Under the pieces are notes generated by a model that was not told the DNA's origin, ran no database searches, and was given only the letters and a program-made list of their open reading frames with translations. This document shows positions 52,735-63,064 of a stretch of DNA of 64,000 nt, piece after piece. Within the stretch, counting starts at the first letter, position 1; every line of letters starts with the position of its first letter. The DNA comes from Odontocerum albicorne (taxonomy: Eukaryota > Arthropoda > Insecta > Trichoptera > Odontoceridae): the NCBI GenBank assembly GCA_949825065.1, contig OX463855.1, positions 40,496,301 through 40,560,300 of the forward strand. Reading direction: 5' to 3'. Both the position numbers and the translations under genes were made by a program.

Positions 52735-53165
52735 AATATGCAGAGCAAATGAGAGTAGAGGGCGTGGTAGAAAAATAGTTAAGTAAGTGAAGTCGAATTG
52801 AGTGAATAGCATTTTATAAGAAGTCAGAAAAATCATTGGAGTTGCAAGATGGAATTTCTCGGCAGAAAGAACAATGCGTCAAACTTTCTTATCGCGACAA
52901 AAATATGTCGTCTCCTCTTCTTTAAATATTATATTATCTATATTCATACACCTTCTCATACAACGTGTACGATTTATCTGACATTTCCAGTTCCTTTCAC
53001 AGTATCATTTACTTGATCCAATTATACTTTCATTGGAATTCCTCTACCATGTCTTCCACTCACATTTGCAATGTATATTAAGTTGTTTTGTTAGTCTTTC
53101 TTTAATCATTCGTTCTACATGCCCAAACCATCTCAGACTGGTCTACTTCAACTTACTCAACATAA
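52735..53165. mobile_element. RTE-a fragments, inverted pair
   Basis: 52735-52910 (+): GAGTAGAGGGCGTGGTAGAA, GAATTGAGTGAATAGCATTT. 52915-53165 (-): CATTCATACACCTTCTCATA, ACTTGATCCAATTATACTTT, CTACATGCCCAAACCATCTC. Two fossils tail to tail; no coding ability. Confidence 0.65.
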
Positions 53166-53184
53166 GCCATCAGCCTTAACACTT

Positions 53185-53295
53185 GCCACCCTATGATGGA
53201 TAGTGAGTGACCAGAACTTACATAATAAAATAATTTTATTAATATGGATGGATAGTGAGTGACCAGGACTTACATAATAAAATAATTTTAATGTA
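53185..53295 (+). repeat. 52-bp tandem duplication
   Basis: ATGGATAGTGAGTGACCAGA .. ACTTACATAATAAAATAATT at 53194 and again at 53246. Confidence 0.8.
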
Positions 53296-53299
53296 ACCT

Positions 53300-53640
53300 A
53301 GCAGATTTTGCATAATTTTAATTTAAAACATACATTATTCACTGGATACTGAGCGTCCAGCACAGTGGCTGGCGGAATTGTTTAGCACAGTAAGGCAAGT
53401 GTTAATATCACATTCCTAACTAATTATATTCCATATTTGTCATTACACTCACGTATTCTTCTCAGTACGCGCATTTCTCTAGTTTTATCCGCGTCCATGT
53501 TTCACTTCCATACGATGTTTCACTTCCATATTTAATTGATATTAAAATACGGTTTTCGACTTTCCCCTTAGCAAATTTTGATACTTTCTCAAAGATTTCG
53601 GCTTTAACTTTGTAGAATTCCATATAAGAATATTAAACAA
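53300..53640 (-). mobile_element. RTE fragment and unclassified sequence
   Basis: 53455-53550 on the minus strand fits the MYGSE.W region (TCCATGTTTCACTTCCATAC, partly duplicated) of RTE-a. The rest is not recognised. Confidence 0.4.
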
Positions 53641-53644
53641 TAAA

Positions 53645-53865
53645 CAACTATATTAGATTATTTAAAAGAGTACGGAATGAAGCGATAAGGGATGAATGTG
53701 AACGAGTTGATGAATGTGTTGATGAAGGGATGAATGAAGTGATAAGGGCTGATGTGTTAAGTAAGATGAAGAAGAGCACCCTGAGATGTCTTGGGCATGT
53801 GGAACAAAGACGACGCTCTACAAAGCCGAAGTTAGCTGATTATGGCCGACAGTCTCTTTCTAAAT
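53645..53865 (+). mobile_element. RTE-a fragment (seed segment intact)
   Basis: The plus frame contains RADVLSKMKKSTLRCLGHVE, QRRRSTKPKL. GTGTTAAGTAAGATGAAGAA, GAGCACCCTGAGATGTCTTG is the segment found amplified at 7741-8612 and 40555-43265. Preceded by repeated TGAATG/GATGAA units (53690-53740). Cut by the TTAA element. Confidence 0.75.
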
Positions 53866-54490
53866 CCTTCCCTTACGGTGCTAAAATTGAAACGCGCGTT
53901 CCGGTGTTGGGTAGTGAGTACGCGATCAAAATTTAGAGATTTTAAATCGGAAAAATAAGAACATTCATAGATAATCCCCTTAATGAATTATAATTGAAGT
54001 TAAAAATTATAATAATTGAGATTTATTTGCTGAAAACATTAAAAAACCATCTGGCAACGCTCACGGAACGGGCGTAGGTCTAATCTATTTGCAAGCCCAG
54101 AAGCTACTGCGGCGCGGAGCGTAAGTGGCTTACCCCGGCGTGGCTTACGCTTGCGACGATTGAGACAATTGAGCTCCTCGCAATTCAGTGGAGTATGCAA
54201 GAGTGAGATGCGAATATAGTGTCGCGCTTCCCGAATACTCTTCACCGATTTCAAGACACAAGGTCGAGGCACTCCCAGCGTTTAAATGCGAATTTGTTTC
54301 CGATCTTCACAAAATACCCACGATGTAGTCGATAAATTCTGATTATTATTAATATTATTTTTTAAATCAATGCATAAATATATTATGGAGGAATACCTAA
54401 AATCTTAACCTTGTATTTATTATATTTATAGAGATATTGATGGTTATTAGAAGCAACGTGTAGAAGATACCCAACACAGGGAAGGAAAGG
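53866..54490. mobile_element. TTAA element, copy inverted relative to 9495-10125
   Basis: Aligns in reverse orientation along its whole length: TCCTTCCCTTACGGTG at the left, TTGGGTAGTGAGTACGCG, AACGCTCACGGAACGGGCGT, GTATGCAAGAGTGAGATGCG, GGAGGAATACCTAAAATCTT, then GGGAAGGAAAGG next to TTAA (54491-54494). The left TTAA is mutated (CTAAA). Diverged by substitutions and small indels. Confidence 0.78.
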
Positions 54491-54499
54491 TTAAGCCCG

Positions 54500-55215
54500 A
54501 TGTGTATTACTTACCGCCGGGTACTGTACATTCATCCCTGCTACACATGTTTCTACCTCTTATTCCGAGGCTCTCCTCATTCTTACTGAGGAGAGCCTGG
54601 AGATAGGAAGTAGAACAAGTGTAGCGGGGATCAATATAATTAATGAAATATAAATGATTTTGATACAGTTCGTCATGAGTATCTCTGTGTGACCAGTGTA
54701 ATTAAATATAAAGTTCACGTAAGAAATCTCATACGGGTCCATGGGAAAAGAGTAGCCAAGTGATTGCAACCTTAACCAGCAGTTAGAGATAAAATGTGAG
54801 ATCGCCGTGTACCTACTCCACATTACACATAATCACGGCGCTAATCTCTCCGGTCACACGAGATGTCATCTCGTCCCACCTCGCCAGGCCGGTGCTCATG
54901 CTTTACTGCCATATATTACGGTGCAGGTAGCTGGGCTGTATGGAGGTAGCGTCACTGTCTCGAGCCTTTCTACAAGATTATTATTTATTTAATTGCCGCG
55001 GTGACAAGAAGACATTTAACGCATTTTTCTTATTTGAAGAACTGAGAAAGCTATACTAGATTCAGACCACGACTTTTGACGATCGTTAGTTTCAGGGGAA
55101 GAACCCGAGCAAAAGAAACATAATAACTGTTTGACAAATGCGTTTTGGTTATATATTTGTATAATGTACGGTCGATTTCGACATCAATTCATTCCGTATT
55201 CTGTCCTACATTGTA
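54500..55215. other. No gene; non-repeated, partly GC-rich
   Basis: 54780-54960 is GC-rich and includes the palindrome ACGAGATGTCATCTCGT (54858-54874). Two inverted short blocks AGGCTCTCCTCATTCTT / GAGGAGAGCCTGG lie at 54571-54600. No convincing frame. Confidence 0.4.
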
Positions 55216-55224
55216 ACCCTATAG

Positions 55225-55690
55225 ATTCTTTTTTCTTCTTCTTCAGCCGTTCCGGATCCATCCCTGGATATAGGCCTCCCCTTCGGTCTTCCACAACTCC
55301 CTATCTCGGGTACACTGCATCCACTTCACCCCCGCGGCCTGTCTTATATCGTCCGACCATCTAGCCTGTGGTCTCCCCACACCTCTCTTGCCAGTTCTAG
55401 GCTGCCATTCCAGGACCTTTTTCGTCCATCGAGAGTCAGAGCATCTGACTGCAATATATCCTGCCCAGCTCCATTTTAAGGCAGCTGCTCTCTCAACTAC
55501 GTCCGTGACTTTGGTTCTCTCTCTTATCCATTTGTTGGTCTTTCTATCTCGCAGTGAAACTCCCAGCATCCTCCTCTCTATGGCTCTCTGTGTCACTAAT
55601 AGTTTTTTTGCGTTATTCGCTTTGTTAGGACAGAGGTTTCGATTCCATATGTGAGGATCGGTAAGATGCATGAATCAAAGACTCTCTTTT
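55225..55690 (-). pseudogene. RTE-e C-terminal remnant (142 open codons)
   Basis: The minus frame from 55671 reads LCPNKANNAKKLLVTQRAIE, RRMLGVSLRDRKTNKWIRER, KWSWAGYIAVRCSDSRWTKK, GRPQARWSDDIRQAAGVKWM, DRELWKTEGEAYIQGW. This is the conserved post-RT region of RTE elements (AIERRMLG, GRPxxRW). The frame lacks the RT core. Upstream minus sequence (55690-55880) holds more of the same ORF in other frames. Confidence 0.85.
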
Positions 55691-56110
55691 TCAAATGATT
55701 GGGGTATTTTGGAGATTTGAGAATGTAAGAGAGTTTACCAAACGCCGCCCAGGCAAGACCACGTCTACGCTCTATCTCGGCCTCTTGATTCTCCTCTCCC
55801 AGCTTTACAGTGTGTCCTATAACAGGTACACATAACTTGTAACTCTCTCTCTATATTTCTTCCACCTACCAAGACGGGGAGGTTATTTGTCGTATTGCTC
55901 ATTATTTTTTATTTTTTTTATATTCTTCTAAGTGCACGCATTTCTACAATATTTATTCATCTGTTTTCGGCCTTTTTCACGCCTACGTTCACTCCCATAC
56001 ATCAAAGTTGGTACGAAAATACTTATATGGACTATAATTTGAAAGATTTTGCTACTGTACGTTTCGAATCATCGTTGCTGGACCTTGGAGTCAAGGATCC
56101 CTGACTATTC
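55690..56110 (-). mobile_element. RTE remnants (RT thumb region)
   Basis: 55690-55850 appears to be RTE-e upstream sequence (CTCCCAGCTTTACAGTGTGT complement). 55920-56060 encodes on the minus strand VFVPTLMYGSER, KQMNKYCRNACT-like residues, the MYGSE segment of RTE-a. Both fossil. Confidence 0.55.
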
Positions 56111-56111
56111 C

Positions 56112-56292
56112 AATGTCAACTCAGTTGGAAAACGAAGCTGTGCCGTGGAATTTGTATTTTTTTTAATAGAGTGATCCATCGTACACCAGCAAACTCACCA
56201 GTCACACCGCTGTATAGGATCCGATGGCACACCGAAGTTATTTTCTCTTTTTGAAAAAAATAGATCTGACCAAAGTCATAGATCAAAGTCCG
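56112..56292 (+). repeat. Repeat Q copy
   Basis: CTCAGTTGGAAAACGAAGCT, ACACCAGCAAACTCACCAGT, ATAGGATCCGATGGCACACC, ATAGATCTGACCAAAGTCAT. Confidence 0.75.
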
Positions 56293-56294
56293 TA

Positions 56295-56490
56295 TTCTTC
56301 TTCTCAGTGTCATGTCAGGCCCCCCCAACGTTGACTATCACCTGAGAGTAGGCATCTTTGTCCCCGGCAGCCCGAAAAAGATCCCCAACGCTTCTTATAC
56401 CTGTCCAATCACGTATATTGCGGAACCAGGAGATTTGCCTCCTGCCAACACCTCTTCGACCCTCTATCTTGCATTGGAGAATGAACTCTT
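56295..56490 (-). mobile_element. RTE-d 3' fragment
   Basis: Complement of GRRGVGRRQISWFRNIRDWT-type residues and the TGACACTGAGAAGAAGAATAC tail. Truncated at LQDRGS, far shorter than its neighbours. Confidence 0.75.
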
Positions 56491-56497
56491 ACTAACA

Positions 56498-56580
56498 GTT
56501 TAATAAATAAACGTCATTTATTTAAAAAAACAGCATATACTATAAAAGTCATGAGTTAATTATTATTATTATTTCTTCAT
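56498..56580. repeat. Block shared with 29399-29465
   Basis: AATAAATAAACGTCATTTAT, AACAGCATATACTATAAAAG, TCATGAGTTAATTATTATTA. It separates two RTE-d copies here and one there. Confidence 0.65.
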
Positions 56581-56584
56581 TTTT

Positions 56585-57234
56585 CCAGTATCATGTCAGG
56601 TCCCCCTAACGTTGAATATCACCTGAAAGTAGACACCTTTGTCCTCGGCAGCCCGAAAAAGATGCCCAACGCTGTTTATACCAGTCCAATCACGTATATT
56701 GCGGAGCCAGGAGATTTGCCTCCTGTCAACACCTCTTCGACCCTCTAATTTGCCTTGGATGATCAGGTGCAGTAATTTGTACTTTGCTCCTCTAAGTACA
56801 TGACCCAAATAGGACACCTTTCGGATTTTAATATTAGTCAGCAAATCTCTATCAACTTTGGCTATTTGAAGAACCTTTGTGCTGCTGACCATATCCATCC
56901 AGGGTATCCGTAGCATTCTCAGGTGCATCCACATTTCGAATGCTTCCAGATATCCTTATACACTGGAATAATAGGCAGAAAAAAATGCCTGTCATTCCAA
57001 GGGATTGGCGCAGCGCGAGGTTGAACGGGCAACCTTTCGCATTGAATCCAGTGCGTTACGCGCCGCCATGCACCTCAAATGGGGCACTAAAACATATATT
57101 ATATATATACGGTTCGATTATATATTTACTAGTGCCTTATTGACTTTATTTCCTATCACTACACACCGTTTGATATCCCTCGTAACTCTTTAAAAATCAG
57201 AGAAAATACTACCTAACTTGTAAAATTCTCACCC
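56585..57234 (-). mobile_element. RTE-d copy plus flank, first member of a segmental duplication
   Basis: The minus frame 56934-56596: MWMHLRMLRIPWMDMVSSTK, VLQIAKVDRDLLTNIKIRKV, SYLGHVLRGAKYKLLHLIIQ, DRRQISWLRNIRDWTGINSV. The following 56945-57234 (ATATCCTTATACACTGGAAT .. CCAAGGGATTGGCGCAGCGC .. AAATTCTCACCCAT) is not RTE and recurs at 57914-58204. Confidence 0.85.
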
Positions 57235-57239
57235 ATCTC

Positions 57240-57602
57240 TCTCTGTGGTTGCAGTCCTAAGACTGGTTTGCAGCAATTTCAACTCTTCTCCTCCATTCCT
57301 CCCTGTCCTGTGCGGCTCTTTTTAAATCTGTATATGTTGAGCAGCGCACGTCCACCAACAGGTCCTCCAGGTACTCTCGGCGTGGGCGTCCCCTAGAGTT
57401 TGTCCCCTCGGTCATACCCTCCATTATGGCATGCAAAAGGCCCTCTTGTCGTATTATATGACCGATCCATCTTGCACGCCTTTCGGACAAGATCCTGAGC
57501 AGGTGCCTTCCTCCTTCGATTCGTTGGAGAACCTCTTCATTCGTGATGTGGTCTCTCCAGGAAATTCCTAATAGTCTTCTATAGGACCACATCTCAAAAG
57601 CC
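57240..57602 (-). pseudogene. RTE-g C-terminal remnant
   Basis: The minus frame 57592-57257 reads MWSYRRLLGISWRDHITNEE, VLQRIEGGRHLLRILSERRA, RWIGHIIRQEGLLHAIMEGM, GRPRREYLEDLLVDVRCSTY, DREEWRRRVEIAANQS stop. This is a distinct RTE lineage with the same post-RT architecture. It ends with CTGCAACCACAGAGAGAGAT. Open for 111 codons. Confidence 0.85.
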
Positions 57603-58204
57603 TCTATTTGTCCTCGGCAGCCCGTAAAAGATGCTCAACGCTCCTTATACCAGTCCAATCACGTATATTGCGGAGCCAGGAGATTTGCCTCATGTCAACA
57701 CCTCTTCGACCCTCTATTTTGCCTTGGATGATCAGGTGCAGTAATTTGTACTTTGCTCCTCTAAGTACATGCCCCAAATAGGACACCTTTCGGATTTTAA
57801 TACTAGTCAGCAGCTCTCTATCAACTTTGGCTATTTGAAGAACCCTTGTGTTGCTGACCATATCCATCCAGGGTATCCGTAGCATTCTCTGGTGCATCCA
57901 CATTTCGAATGCTTCCAGATATCCTTATACACTGGAATAATAGGCAGAAAAAAATGCCTGTCATTCCAAGGGATTGGCGCAGCGCGAGGTTGAACGGGCA
58001 ACCTTTCGCATTGAATCCAGTGCGTTACGCGCCGCCATGCACCTCAAATGGGGCACTAAAACATATATTATATATATACGGTTCGATTATATATTTATTA
58101 GTGCCTTATTGACTTTATTTCCTATCACTACACACCGTTCGATATCCCTCGTAACTCTTTCAAAATCAGAGAAAATACTACCTAACTTGTAAAATTCTCA
58201 CCCA
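57603..58204 (-). mobile_element. RTE-d copy plus flank, second member of the duplication
   Basis: Same as 56638-57234 with a 965-bp offset, including the non-RTE flank. Frame 57903-57604 (MWMHQRMLRIPWMDMVSNTR, ELLTSIKIRKV..). Few substitutions separate the members. Confidence 0.87.
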
Positions 58205-58680
58205 TATATGATACATATATCGTATTTACTTTAATTCCACTTTATTTTTTTCCTATCACCCTGACACTAATTTGTAACATTAATTTTCAGATTTTTAATA
58301 AAGTATCTCATAAATTTGTAGACTGTCAGTTTTATCCTTTTTAAAGTGTATGCGCCCAATTGAGATTTCATTAATTCACATTATGTCGGCACACACATAC
58401 ATACAACACGTACCGTCACGTCACATCCGGCAGTCATGTCGGACCTGTGACGTCACTTCCTGCCGCGGTCGGCGCCTCCAGCTAAACATACGCACACAAA
58501 GAGACACAAGACACAGCACCATTCCAAACAGCTGACGGGAAGCCGAGCTGAAGATTTGGGACAGCGGGTTCCGCGCCGGCGGAAGTACTATTTTATATTG
58601 ACACAAATTGGTGGAAAGACCGCGAGGAAAAACCATTAGATGTGTGCAAATAACACTATATTCGTCAATGGTGGACGCTG
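58205..58680. other. No gene; GC-rich candidate regulatory patch
   Basis: 58400-58640 is GC-rich, unlike its surroundings. It contains the full CRE palindrome TGACGTCA at 58448-58455 followed by CTTCCTG (an ETS-like GGAA complement), and an upstream GTCACGTCAC. No frame is persuasive. It could be a promoter or enhancer, or the end of an unrecognised element. Confidence 0.4.
58448..58455. promoter_or_regulatory. CRE-type palindrome TGACGTCA
   Basis: An exact TGACGTCA, the consensus for CREB/ATF binding, in a GC-rich patch and flanked by CACTTCCTGCC. Whether it is used is unknown; an 8-mer can occur by chance in 64 kb (about one expected at even composition). Confidence 0.3.
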
Positions 58681-58687
58681 ATCAGTT

Positions 58688-58775
58688 GAGAATGATAATT
58701 CTATCTATGCCCGTACTCGTATGAGCGAAACCCGTGGATTTCGGGTTCGATTCCCGAAGGTATCCAACTATTATT
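58688..58775 (+). mobile_element. tRNA-like SINE head, degenerate
   Basis: ATGCCCGTACTCGTATGAGC and GGGTTCGATTCCCGAAGG (B box, 58746-58763) followed by CTATTATTATAAG. No recognisable body. Confidence 0.5.
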
Positions 58776-58929
58776 ATAAGTCAATAAGATATTTCATACA
58801 TTAAATTTGTTGATTTGTTTAAATAACAATGTGAGGGGAAAAATGTAATATCAGATTATGGAAGAAATTACTGTAGTACAAAACATTTAAGAAGTTTTGG
58901 AAAATAAATTCAGATATGCGACTATAAAT

Positions 58930-59845
58930 TCATGGAGAATTAAGTGCGAGTACTTGGGTTATGTTGAACGGACGGGGAACATTTAGAAGTGAGTAACGGG
59001 GTTTGTTGAACGGACGGGGAACATTTAGAAGTGAGTACTTGGGTTATGTTGAACGGACGGGGAGCATTTAGAAGTGAGTACGTGGGTTATGTTGAACGGA
59101 GGGGAACATTTAGAATTGAGTACGTGGGTTATGTTGAACGGACGGAGAACATTTAGAAGTGAGTACTTGGGTTATGTTGAACGGACGGGGAGCATTTAGA
59201 AGTGAGTACGTGGGTTATGTTGAACGGACGGAGAACATTTAGAAGTGAGTACTTGGGTTATGTTGAACGGACGGGGAACATTTAGAAGTGAGTAACGGGG
59301 TTCGTTGAACGGACGGGGAACATTTAGAAGTGAGTACTTGGGTTATGTTGAACGGACGGGGAGCATTTAGAAGTGAGTACGTGGGTTATGTTGAACGGAA
59401 GGGAACATTTAGAATTGAGTACGTGGGTTATGTTGAACGGACGGAGAACATTTAGAAGTGAGTACTTGGGTTATGTTGAACGGACGGGGAGCATATAGAA
59501 GTGAGAACGTGGGTTATGTTGAACGGACGGGGAACATTTAGAAGTGAGTAACTGGGTTATGTTGAACGGACGGGGAGCATTTAGAAGTGAGTACGTGGGT
59601 TATGTTGAACGGACGGGGAACATTTAGAAGTGAGTACTTGGGTTATGTTGAACGGACGGGGAGCATTTAGAAGTGAGTACGTGGGTTATGTTGAACGGAC
59701 GGGGAACATTTAGAAGTGAGTACTTGGGTTATGTTGAACGGACGGGGAGCATTTAGAAGTGAGTACGTGGGTTATGTTGAACGGACGGGGAACATTTAGA
59801 AGTGAGTACGTGGGTTATGTTGAACGGACAGGGAACATTTAGATT
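58930..59845 (+). repeat. 43-bp satellite with dimeric higher-order pattern (~21 copies)
   Basis: Unit GTGGGTTATGTTGAACGGAC, GGGGAACATTTAGAAGTGAG, TAC. Alternating variants (ACTTGGG with GAGCAT; ACGTGGG with GAACAT) give an ~86-bp dimer. A rarer AACGGGGTTTGTTG variant recurs at 58992 and 59291. Several units carry a 1-2-bp deletion (GGAGGGGAACAT). Confidence 0.93.
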
Positions 59846-59849
59846 AAGT

Positions 59850-60180
59850 CAAGATTGCATAAGTATGCAGAGGACACTAAAAAACATGGTCGAAGGTCTC
59901 CTCATCCATTCCACACGTGCTTGTAGGGTTTTCTTAAATAAAAAAAAACGATTCCAGTCTGATTTCTTATTATTTCTCATGGTACCCTTCAATATATCTG
60001 AATAAGTGATTCGGACTTACTAAATAGTGTGGTCGGAAGACAATATTTTGTTCGAGCTCAGTATTCGATCCTTCGGTAACGTATGTTTTTCTTTAGATAT
60101 GCAGATGCATATAATCTGATTGTTGCAGCCACTATATTCATATTCTTAAACTTAATTCTATTTTCGTAATATTTTTCCTA
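59850..60180. other. No gene seen
   Basis: The edge of the satellite, then unclassified sequence; 59950-59975 (AACGATTCCAGTCTGATTTC) resembles a SINE A body. Confidence 0.4.
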
Positions 60181-60182
60181 TG

Positions 60183-60280
60183 TTAATAATAGTGGGTTCG
60201 AATCCCGAAGTAGAGCGCCTTGAAGAGAGTCTGCTCTCTCCACGGTGCAATATACATTGTCATTTTGATTTATTCCACTT
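60183..60280 (+). mobile_element. SINE B copy
   Basis: GGGTTCGAATCCCGAAGTAG (B box), AGCGCCTTGAAGAGAGTCTG, CTCTCTCCACGGTGCAAT, TTGTCATTTTGATTTATT. Confidence 0.65.
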
Positions 60281-60525
60281 TTTTGTATCGGTATAACCTT
60301 TCGGTTTCAAGGTGTACACCTCATCTTCAGGGGAGCACAAACAATACTTTGATGATGATGTGAAAGCCTTGAAACCTCACCTGATGATGAGGTGAAAGCT
60401 TTGAAACCGGTAGGGTTATACCGTTACAAAAAGTGGAATAAACAGTGTTTGATAAAGCAAATAACAATGTCTTGAAACCTCCACAATGTCAATGTCTTAA
60501 CTATAAATAATATATTAACAATAAT
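60275..60525. repeat. Repeat P fold-back pair with duplicated core
   Basis: Minus half to about 60348, then plus sequence with a partial core (GATGATGATGTGAAAGCCTT, GAAACC) followed by a second full core CTGATGATGAGGTGAAAGCT at 60381. The plus strand holds two core segments in tandem. Confidence 0.85.
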
Positions 60526-60529
60526 ACTT

Positions 60530-61410
60530 GTGTGTGCGTTTTATTGCCATGCTTTTAACGGTAGCGTCATCAACCTAACTGCGAGTCAAGTGCCCTACTT
60601 CTAAATCTTCTTCATCGATAATCCGAATATGTTGTAAGGAAACATACTAATGAATGTACGACTATTCTGGAACGTTCATTTCACTAATGTATCAAATACT
60701 TCACATTATTCAAGCACATCGGCTTTACAACGCATTACCAGCAGGTCTAGTAGGAGTTTTATGACCACCCACAACCCCCTCGAAGGTACTTCGGATAATA
60801 AGCGTATTGATTCTTGGAGAGCTTGAATTGAAAGCCTGTGGACATGGATGCAGTCGTCGGAATGCCTGGCGGTGGGACACCATTTACCATGGGCCGTATG
60901 GATTAAGCTTCTTAGATAGTGGATTGACATAGAAGATATACTACTACCATATACATGTGTGGTGACATTAAATTAATCTCGCTCCTGATGGCTTGCCCAC
61001 TGTGCTTGGAAAAGAACATACTGAAAGGAAGTTTCAATGCCATTACAGTTGCATCTTTCTGGGATGATACGACACAAATCAAGTGTTGTCAGTACGATTC
61101 GAATGGACCAGCACAGTGCAAATATTTTAAACTACTCTTAAACTAAAGAACACTGTCAGGGGTTTTTTTCTTTCCCCTCTTCTCTGGACATGGCTGCCTC
61201 ACAACGGTTGTTATTGCACACCGATTAATAATTTGACATTTTATAGAATCATATGACATTTACAAAAAATTTACATTTCATCAGAAATATGGTGCATTTT
61301 TTATTTCCATTTTTGTGCACCCAATATCTACGGACTAGGGTCACGGAGTTAACAGTTTACTTTAAATATCAATTTTGCTTATTTTAACTAAAGGATTGAA
61401 GTAATTTAAA
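60530..61410. other. Unclassified; weak frames only
   Basis: A minus frame (60930-60706, 74 codons) and a plus frame (60955-61146, 63 codons, with CPLC) show no recognisable domain. No other copy in the window. It is one of the longer non-repeated stretches and could be host sequence. Confidence 0.35.
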
Positions 61411-61417
61411 TGTTGTT

Positions 61418-61622
61418 TTATAATTTGTTTTATCAAACACTGTAAACTATTCTTTAAAATACTTTATTGATAGTTAAGGCATTAACATTGTGAAGGTATA
61501 AAGACATTGTAATTAGTTTTATCAAACACTGTTTATTCCACTTTTTGTAACGGTATAACCCTACCGGTTTCAAGGCTTCCGCCTTATCATCAGGGAAGCA
61601 CAAACAAGACTCTCCCCCGAAA
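61418..61622 (-). repeat. Repeat P, minus copy
   Basis: A damaged partial copy at 61418-61450 is followed by a fuller one (61455-61620). The minus-strand core is CTGATGA (61593-61587), AAGGCGGAAGCCTT, GAAAC: five pairs closed by GGAA, another GNRA loop. Confidence 0.82.
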
Positions 61623-61655
61623 TTCACGCCTCTAGAGTAGAATACCTCCTTAAAA

Positions 61656-62240
61656 CCTGTTCACCGCGTTAAAAATCAAATTCCACGAATCCTGTGCGCG
61701 GCACAATTTCAGCGTTTTTTAATTTCTAAGTTTAAACACATATTTTGTTTAGAACCACTGATATTTGATTACAACACCAAGTAAACATGACACTTAAGTA
61801 ATTTTCTGATAATAAATAATAGTCATTACTCTTAAGGAGACTCATTAAATAAAGGAGATAAACTAAACATTACGTAAAATAAACAAAGGAATGCTACGAT
61901 CAAATCAATGCTTCATGACACTCACCCAATCAAATGCATATAGCACTAGTAATGTTTATTTACGTAAGAGAGACTCATCGCAGGACTCGATCCGCGCGAC
62001 AGGTCGTTAATGCTGGAAATATTGAGAAACCAAAAAAATTCGGCGCTCTGTTTATTCAACAATATCTCATAAACTAATATATTATTTGACAAGGTTTTCA
62101 GAGATGTCGCTAGAATAAAGATTATTTTTAATTTTAGTTAAATTTTTATTCGGTTTTGTGTCATTTTTTTTAAGTATTTGTGATTTGAAACTTGGATTGT
62201 CGTCAGATCACAGGCGTTTGTGCTCCCCGCGGGGAACACG
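61656..62240. mobile_element. TTAA-flanked MITE (585 bp), copy 2
   Basis: Near-identical to 35863-36475 except for one 29-bp duplication and a few substitutions. The right flank is TTAA (62241-62244). The left flank is TTAAAA (61650-61655), so that boundary is imperfect or mutated. Ends CCTGTTCACCGCG and CGTGTTCCCCGCG (11 of 13 alike). Confidence 0.87.
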
Positions 62241-62249
62241 TTAAGACAA

Positions 62250-62690
62250 CTTTAAGTTGAAAGTACAAAAAAAAAACCCCGAAATATGCGAACTAGTACT
62301 ATTTAGCGAGTTCATTGTCAGATTGCAGTCTCTTCCAAGCCATCTGATTGTAGTTGCCAAATAGTTTTACGTACAGAGCTGTGTATATGGAAGCGCTTAA
62401 GTGAATGATGCTGCAACTGCGCGAATGGACGAGCATGCAGCACTTCTGAATGGAGATGATTTGATATTCTTGGTCACGAGTGTCAACACGGAGAACCGAA
62501 ATAACCCGTGGATGAATAAGTGTCACAATACTGGGACCGGGAGCAGAGTGGGAGACGGGAACCGATGGTGATGGAGCTAAAGAGAGTTCCTGGAAAATAA
62601 ATGTCGGAAAAAAATACAGTTGGGTACGATCCCACCGTCGTCGTTGCTGCTGTATCTGGAAGTCGAGAATCTCTCTCTTCCTTGGCATTA
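62250..62690. other. No gene seen
   Basis: Frames on both strands overlap and continue from the RTE-h shadow. No domain. Confidence 0.35.
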
Positions 62691-62694
62691 TTAT

Positions 62695-62875
62695 TCCCAC
62701 ATGGTGGTGGGGTCTGCCCTTCCAATAATTCGCCGCCACTTCGCCCGATTCTGTGCATCTTCCGGAGCGATATCGGCGTCCCTCATGTCCCGCCCAACTA
62801 CCTCGCGCCACCTGCGCTTGGGTCTTCCTCGAGACCTCTTACCAGGGACATTAAGTGTCTGCGCCCTGTTTCCGA
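62695..62875 (-). pseudogene. RTE-h C-terminal remnant
   Basis: In the minus frame that reads through 62860-62700: LNVPGKRSRGRPKRRWREVV, GRDMRDADIAPEDAQNRAKW, RRIIGRADPTTMWE. This is the typical GRPKRRW..D...DA..R..WRR.....DP terminus of RTE/Jockey-type ORFs. Only the last ~55 codons are present. Longer frames overlapping it on either strand are shadows. Confidence 0.78.
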
Positions 62876-62879
62876 GAAT

Positions 62880-63062
62880 CCCATTCAGTTGGAAAGCGAA
62901 GCTGTGTCGTGGAGTTTTTTTCTATTTAAATTAATGAGCCGTTGCACACTAGCAAACTCACAAGCTACAATGCTGTACAGGATCCGATGACACATGGAGA
63001 CGATCGGTACACCGTCATATTTTTTTTTTTAAATAGATATGACCGAAGTCATAATATCCTTA
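62880..63062 (+). repeat. Repeat Q copy
   Basis: ATTCAGTTGGAAAGCGAAGC, GTTGCACACTAGCAAACTCA, ACAGGATCCGATGACACATG, AATAGATATGACCGAAGTCA. Confidence 0.78.
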
Positions 63063-63064
63063 TA

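Noticed and set aside
60955..61146. Small CPLC-containing protein
   Set aside because: 63 codons, no second cysteine pair, no homologous motif recognised, no support for expression. Left as unclassified sequence.
62299..62811. 170-codon minus-strand ORF
   Set aside because: It overlaps RTE-h in the wrong frame; the neighbouring frame gives the recognisable GRPKRRW tail.
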